Source: Bacillota bacterium
GTDB taxonomy: Bacteria; Bacillota; Clostridia; Oscillospirales; Ruminococcaceae
Length of the DNA: 45,997 bases
NCBI GenBank assembly: GCA_023431215.1
Contig: JAEYXR010000010.1
Span: forward strand, 1-45,997
Direction: 5' to 3'
Made by a program: the position numbers and the translations under genes. This document shows, in pieces, positions 41,860 to 45,997 of this stretch (positions are counted from its first letter, which is position 1; each line of letters begins with the position of its first letter). The notes under the pieces were generated by a model. It ran no database searches. It saw nothing but the letters and a program-made list of their open reading frames with translations, and was not told where the DNA came from.

Positions 41860-43026
41860 TCAGTCTTGTTTGCAGCAGTCTTTGATGATGTCCACTGCCT
41901 GTTCCAGCTGCTCCCAAGGAATATTCAACGCAGGCAGCAGCCGAACCTTGTTCTTTGCCTTGATGACCAAAACGCCCTTGTCCATGCAGTCTTTTACCAC
42001 TTGGTCGGCGCTCTTTTGGGTTTCTATCCCCAGCATCAGGCCCATACCACTAACAGACACAACACCACCGGCGGCGGTTAATTCCCTGACAATATAGTCC
42101 GATTTTTGTTGTACCTGCTCCAAAAGTCTGTCATCCAAACGACTGAGAATGCTGAGTGCTCCGGCACAGCAGACAGGGTTTGCTCCAAAGGTGGAGCCAT
42201 GGGAGCCTGGCCCCAGTACATCCTGTACCTTTTCGCCTAGCAGGGTGGCCCCCAGCGGCAATCCCCCCGCCAATCCTTTGGCGGTGGAAACAATGTCCGG
42301 CTTGATGCCATAGTGCATATAGCTATAAAGCTTGCCGGTGCGCCCATTGCCAGTCTGCACCTCGTCTACAAGTAGCAAAATGTCCTGCTCTGCGGCAATT
42401 TTGGCAGCCGCATTCACAAAGTCCTGTTCCAGACACAGTATGCCGCCCTCACCCTGTACCATCTCTATCATAATGGCAGCTACATTGTTCTCGGCTACCG
42501 CCTCTTGCAGCGACTGTACATTGTTGGCTTCTGCATAAACAAAACCCTCTGTCAATGGCAAAAACTCGTTGTGGAACACCTCCTGCCCTGTGGCAGCAAG
42601 GGTGGTAATGGTTCTGCCATGAAAGCTGTTTTCCAATGTGATGATGGTGTTGTATTCTTTCCCCTTTTTTTCGGCTGCATACTTGCGTGCGGTTTTAATG
42701 GCACATTCGTTGGCCTCTGCGCCGGAATTGCTAAAAAACGCCCTGCGCATACCGGTTTTTTGGCAAAGCAGCCCGGCAAGTTGTGTGCCCGGCTGGGTGT
42801 AGTACAGGTTGGAAGCATGCTGTAGGGTGCTTGCCTGTGCGGTTACAGCCTGCTGCCAAACCTCATCACAATAGCCAAAGGTATTGACCGCAATGCCTGT
42901 TGACATGTCAATATACTCCCGGTCACTATCATCCCAGCACAGCGACCCCTGCCCCCTTACCAGTGTCAAATCAAATCTGGCATAGGTGCCCGCAACGTAC
43001 TGCTTATCTAATTCTTTGATGCTCAT
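41860..43026 (-). CDS. argD: Acetylornithine aminotransferase
   Basis: This 388-residue class III PLP aminotransferase converts N-acetylglutamate semialdehyde to N-acetylornithine. Marks are VRGQGSLCWDDSDREYIDMS, FFSNSGAEANECAIKTARKY, ENSFHGRTITTLAATGQ, LLVDEVQTGNGRTGKLYSY, the PLP lysine in STAKGLAGGLPLGA and FGANPVCCAGAL. I chose the ATG at 43026 after AGGAG. A longer in-frame start would run into argB and encodes a tryptophan-rich peptide foreign to the family. It follows argB by 34 bases. Confidence 0.95.
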   Translation of the reverse strand: MSIKELDKQYVAGTYARFDLTLVRGQGSLCWDDSDREYIDMSTGIAVNTFGYCDEVWQQAVTAQASTLQHASNLYYTQPGTQLAGLLCQKTGMRRAFFSNSGAEANECAIKTARKYAAEKKGKEYNTIITLENSFHGRTITTLAATGQEVFHNEFLPLTEGFVYAEANNVQSLQEAVAENNVAAIMIEMVQGEGGILCLEQDFVNAAAKIAAEQDILLLVDEVQTGNGRTGKLYSYMHYGIKPDIVSTAKGLAGGLPLGATLLGEKVQDVLGPGSHGSTFGANPVCCAGALSILSRLDDRLLEQVQQKSDYIVRELTAAGGVVSVSGMGLMLGIETQKSADQVVKDCMDKGVLVIKAKNKVRLLPALNIPWEQLEQAVDIIKDCCKQD

Positions 43027-43060
43027 GACTGTTTTATCTCCTCTGCCACACTGCCTATTA

Positions 43061-43924
43061 TTAGGATTTATGCTCCACCACCATGGTGCCTGCCCCCTCA
43101 TCGGTAAGCATTTCTATCAGTAGGGCATGGGGTACGCGCCCGTCCATAATAATGACCTTTTTGACTCCACGATGGATGGCATCTATGCAGCATTCCACCT
43201 TGGGTATCATTCCGCCGGAGATAACCCCCGCATCAAAAAGCCCCACCGCTTCTTGAATATCCATGCAGGCAATCAGTGAAGAGGGATTCTCCTTGTCCAT
43301 TAAAATGCCCGCAATGTCTGTCATGGAAATAAGGCTTTCTGCCTGAAGAGAACCTGCAATGTAGGCGGCGGCAGTGTCGGCATTGATGTTGTAAACATTT
43401 CCGTCCTTGTCACAGCCTAGGGTAGAAACAACAGGAATATACCCCTTATCCAGCAGGTCGGTAATGGGTTTGCTGTTGACCTCTGTCACCTTACCCACAT
43501 AGCCCAGCTTTTCATCCTTCATTACCGCTTTAATCATGTGGGAGTCAATACCGGAGATGCCCATGGCCGTGCCACCCTTGGTTTGCAGCAGGTTTACCAA
43601 GCTTTTGTTGATTTTACCTGCCAACACCATTTGAACAACCTCAGCAGTTTCTGCGTCGGTTACCCGCAGCCCATCTACAAATACTGTTTCCTTGCCCATT
43701 TTGTCCAGCAGCTGGGTAATTTCCGGTCCTCCTCCATGTACCAACACCACCTTGACCCCAATCAGGGACAGCAGCACAATGTCCTCCATTACCTGCTGCT
43801 TTAAGCCTTCGTTAATCATGGCGTTGCCGCCGTATTTAATGACAACTATTTTGTTGTTGTACTTTTGTATGTATGGGAGTGCCTGTGTCAAAATTTCTGC
43901 TCGTTCTGTGTTTGAAACCTTCAT
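43061..43924 (-). CDS. argB: Acetylglutamate kinase
   Basis: This 287-residue amino-acid kinase phosphorylates N-acetylglutamate. Visible features are KIVVIKYGGNAMIN (phosphate loop), VVLVHGGGPEI, FVDGLRVTDAETAEVVQMVL and NINADTAAAYIAGSL, MTDIAGILMD, SGGMIPKVECCIDAI and IMDGRVPHALLIEML. The N-terminal helix (NTERAEILTQALPYIQKY) is of the kind seen in arginine-sensitive enzymes, so feedback inhibition by arginine is possible. It is the third gene of the run, 13 bases after argJ. Confidence 0.95.
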   Translation of the reverse strand: MKVSNTERAEILTQALPYIQKYNNKIVVIKYGGNAMINEGLKQQVMEDIVLLSLIGVKVVLVHGGGPEITQLLDKMGKETVFVDGLRVTDAETAEVVQMVLAGKINKSLVNLLQTKGGTAMGISGIDSHMIKAVMKDEKLGYVGKVTEVNSKPITDLLDKGYIPVVSTLGCDKDGNVYNINADTAAAYIAGSLQAESLISMTDIAGILMDKENPSSLIACMDIQEAVGLFDAGVISGGMIPKVECCIDAIHRGVKKVIIMDGRVPHALLIEMLTDEGAGTMVVEHKS

Positions 43925-43937
43925 TGATTTGTCTCCC

Positions 43938-45152
43938 TTAAGTTCTGTAGTCCCCGTTTATTTTTACATAATTATAGGTAAGGTCGCATCCCCATGCCGT
44001 GGCACAAGCATTGCCGTCCTTAAGTTCAACAAGAATTTCAATTTCTTTTTTTAGCAGGATCTTTTTTGCCAGCTCTTCAGAAAAATCAATGCCCGCACCG
44101 TCTCTGCACACGGTAATCTGACCTTTGGAGGACGAAAAGGAAACATCAATCTTTGTTACGTCCACCTCACAGCCACTGTAACCGATGGCGCACAGTACCC
44201 GTCCCCAGTTGGCGTCAGCACCAAACATTGCGGTTTTTACCAGCGAGGAACAAATGACCGATTTTGCCACTTTTTTGGCAGTATCCATATTTTTTGCGCC
44301 GCTGACCTTACATTCCAACAGCTTGGTGGCACCTTCTCCGTCACCTGCAATTTCCTTGCAGAGGTAGACAGTTACAGTATTCAGCGCCTCCATAAACGCA
44401 GCAAAATTTTCGCCTTCGGCGTCAATTTCCTTGTTGCCCGCCAAACCGTTGGCAAGAATGGCCACCATGTCATTGGTGGAGGTGTCTCCGTCCACGCTTA
44501 CCATGTTAAAGGTATTTTCCACATCCTTTCTCAAAGCCAATGCAAGCATTTTGTCGGTAATGGCGCAGTCGGTGGTGATAAAAACCAGCATAGTTGCCAT
44601 GTTGGGATGTATCATGCCAGAGCCTTTGGCAATACCGCCAATTTTGCACTCTACACCATCAATTTCAAAGCTGACTGCAACCTGCTTGGGTTTGGTGTCG
44701 GTGGTCATAATACCACTGGCTGCGGCGTTGTTGCCATATTTACTTAAATTGGCTACCAAGCCCGGCATACCTGCCGCAATGGGCTCAAGCTCCAGCGGCT
44801 GGCCGATGACACCGGTGGAGGCAATGATAACATCATCGGCGCTGATATTCAGCTCCTTGGCAGCAAGCCGGCACATTGCATCTGCTACCTCCACACCGTT
44901 TGCATTGCAGGTGTTGGCGTTGCCGCTGTTGCACAAAATGGCCTGAGCCCTGCCGTTTGCCACATGAGCCTTGGTAACCAAAAGCGGTGCGCCCTTTACC
45001 AGGTTGGTGGTATACACACAGGCTGCCGCAGCAGGAATCTCGCTGACAATGAGGGACAAGTCTGCCTTTGACCTGTTTTTGCGGATGCCGCAGTGCACTC
45101 CGTTTGCTTTAAATCCTTTGGCGGCACACACCGACCCTGTAATTATTTTCAT
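43938..45152 (-). CDS. argJ: Bifunctional ornithine acetyltransferase/N-acetylglutamate synthase
   Basis: This 404-residue ArgJ transfers acetyl from N-acetylornithine to glutamate, recycling the acetyl group. If bifunctional, it also makes acetylglutamate from acetyl-CoA. The self-cleavage site Ala186-Thr187 lies in MIHPNMATMLVFITTD, with Thr187 the nucleophile. VSVDGDTSTNDMVAILANGL, FGADANWGRVLCAIGYSG and the N-terminal GVHCGIRKNRSKADLSLI are typical. Its first codons overlap the end of argC by four bases. There is no argA or argE in the window, consistent with the cyclic route. Confidence 0.95.
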   Translation of the reverse strand: MKIITGSVCAAKGFKANGVHCGIRKNRSKADLSLIVSEIPAAAACVYTTNLVKGAPLLVTKAHVANGRAQAILCNSGNANTCNANGVEVADAMCRLAAKELNISADDVIIASTGVIGQPLELEPIAAGMPGLVANLSKYGNNAAASGIMTTDTKPKQVAVSFEIDGVECKIGGIAKGSGMIHPNMATMLVFITTDCAITDKMLALALRKDVENTFNMVSVDGDTSTNDMVAILANGLAGNKEIDAEGENFAAFMEALNTVTVYLCKEIAGDGEGATKLLECKVSGAKNMDTAKKVAKSVICSSLVKTAMFGADANWGRVLCAIGYSGCEVDVTKIDVSFSSSKGQITVCRDGAGIDFSEELAKKILLKKEIEILVELKDGNACATAWGCDLTYNYVKINGDYRT

Positions 45153-45997
45153 AAGGCAGCCTCCTTGTTCCTGTCAATGATTAATCCTTTGGTTTCTTCT
45201 GTTTCCAAAACAATGTTCATTGCCTCTATGGCAGCCCCCGATGCACCCTTGCCCAGATTATCGTAGCGTGCGGCAAGCACCAGCCGTTCTTCGTTGCCAA
45301 GCACCGTAATTTCCATACAGTCCAAGCCGCAAAGCCCGTTGGAGCTAACAAAACCCGCTTCATCCATAGCGTTCACATACCTGACAACAGGACCTTGGTA
45401 CGAAGCTGCATAAACATCTGCCACATCTTTTTTTGTGGTACCCGGCTTTAGTTGGGAAGTAAACAATCCCACCGTCACCAGCATTCCGCTGTAAAAAGGA
45501 GCAACCATCGGACAAAACACCGGTGGCTGGCTAAGACCTGTCGTTGTCTGCATCTCTTTGAGATGTTTATGCTGCTGGGTCAGGCCATACAGCTTTGGGG
45601 AGCTGTGGCTGGGGCTATGTCCATTGGCTTCATAATCGGCAATCATGGGCTTACCCCCGCCGCTGTAACCGGTAATGGAGGTGCAGCTGAGCAGGCTGTT
45701 TCTGTCAAGTAACTCCTGTTGCACCAGCGGATACACCAGGGCAATAAAGCCGCTGGCATGGCATCCGGGAACAGCAATGCGTTTGGCAGTTTTGATACGG
45801 CTGTAGTGTTCTGCCGAAAGCTGGGAAAAAGCATACGCCCAACCGGGATTGGTGCGGTGGGCCGTGGAGGTATCAATAATCACCGTGTCGGGATTTTCCA
45901 CCAAAGAGACCGATTGCACCGCAGCCTCATCCGGCAGGCACAAAAAAGCAACATCCGCCTGGTTTAGTGCCTGCTTTCTGGCATTTACATCCCGACG
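45149..45997 (-). CDS. argC: N-acetyl-gamma-glutamyl-phosphate reductase (5' partial)
   Basis: The frame is open to the window edge (first residues RRDVNARKQALNQADV), so about the first 60 residues, including most of the NADP-binding loop, lie outside. The remaining part has FLCLPDEAAV, IDTSTAHRT, the catalytic cysteine in RIAVPGCHASGF, SITGYSGGGK, HSSPKLYGLTQQHKHLKEM and FCPMVAPFYSGMLVT. It reduces acetylglutamyl phosphate to the semialdehyde. It is the first arginine gene in transcription order that is visible. The promoter is outside the window. Confidence 0.94.
   Translation of the reverse strand, partial: RRDVNARKQALNQADVAFLCLPDEAAVQSVSLVENPDTVIIDTSTAHRTNPGWAYAFSQLSAEHYSRIKTAKRIAVPGCHASGFIALVYPLVQQELLDRNSLLSCTSITGYSGGGKPMIADYEANGHSPSHSSPKLYGLTQQHKHLKEMQTTTGLSQPPVFCPMVAPFYSGMLVTVGLFTSQLKPGTTKKDVADVYAASYQGPVVRYVNAMDEAGFVSSNGLCGLDCMEITVLGNEERLVLAARYDNLGKGASGAAIEAMNIVLETEETKGLIIDRNKEAAL

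Noticed and set aside
43027..43101. N-terminal extension of ArgD overlapping argB
   Set aside because: Tryptophan-rich residues foreign to the family. The ATG at 43026 with its own AGGAG site gives the normal length.
1..45997. tRNA, rRNA, CRISPR arrays, insertion sequences, phage or integrase genes, riboswitches
   Set aside because: No cloverleaf, rRNA-like stretch, regularly spaced repeats, transposase or integrase motif was seen on reading, and no convincing T-box or riboswitch core was found in the leaders.

Overview
The window looks like part of a Bacillota (Clostridia-type) chromosome. Evidence: strong AGGAGG-type ribosome binding sites, lipoprotein-anchored binding proteins, PRD/EIIB regulators, an HPr that keeps the regulatory serine next to K-S-I, and best-recognised proteins of clostridial character. 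Nearly all of it is carbohydrate-acid uptake and catabolism, followed by an arginine/carbamoyl-phosphate operon. I see no rRNA, tRNA, CRISPR array, insertion sequence or phage gene.

Region A (1173-12605, plus strand) is the most unusual part. It runs: a PRD/EIIB-type transcription regulator, an amidohydrolase, a stand-alone PRD protein, a glycine-rich SFCGS-family protein, DUF4312, two glycine-rich membrane proteins (DUF4311, DUF4310), a DgaE-type PLP ammonia-lyase, a DgaF-type aldolase, a second amidohydrolase, then PTS Enzyme I and HPr. It is a conserved but functionally undefined cluster (Enterococcus EF_0829-EF_0839 type). No classical Enzyme II is present, yet EI, HPr and two PRD proteins are. 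I infer a PTS-controlled, and possibly PTS-energised, uptake system for an amide- or N-acyl-linked amino-sugar acid. The amidohydrolases would release it, DgaE would deaminate it and DgaF would cleave it to pyruvate and a triose (phosphate).

Region B (12793-21560, minus strand) is a De Ley-Doudoroff D-galactonate route: galactonate dehydratase, KDGal kinase and KDPGal aldolase. It also holds a hydroxyacid dehydrogenase, an iron-type alcohol dehydrogenase, a HIT protein and a tripartite tricarboxylate-type transporter (TctABC). A divergent GntR-LacI regulator (21946-23079) has a clear promoter overlapped by a palindromic operator. A truncated ATPase relic follows.

Region C (24287-35092, minus strand) starts with a FadR-type GntR repressor behind a promoter with TTGTAnGACA operators. 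It continues with a zinc dehydrogenase, a ribose-type ABC importer (ATPase, two permeases, lipoprotein), a UPF0261/Tm-1-like protein (frameshifted here), its usual partner the PEP-hydrolase-like TIM barrel, a class II aldolase and a 6-phosphogluconolactonase-like lactonase. The substrate is unknown.

Region D (35579-45997, minus strand) is argC-J-B-D-F-carA-carB. CarB carries a complete diaminopimelate epimerase (DapF) domain fused to its C-terminus, and that domain has a displaced first catalytic cysteine.

Two otherwise intact genes (HPr and UPF0261) each show a single short indel. This could be real inactivation or assembly error. The 5' end of the first gene (a LacI-type sensor domain) and the 5' end of argC lie outside the window.
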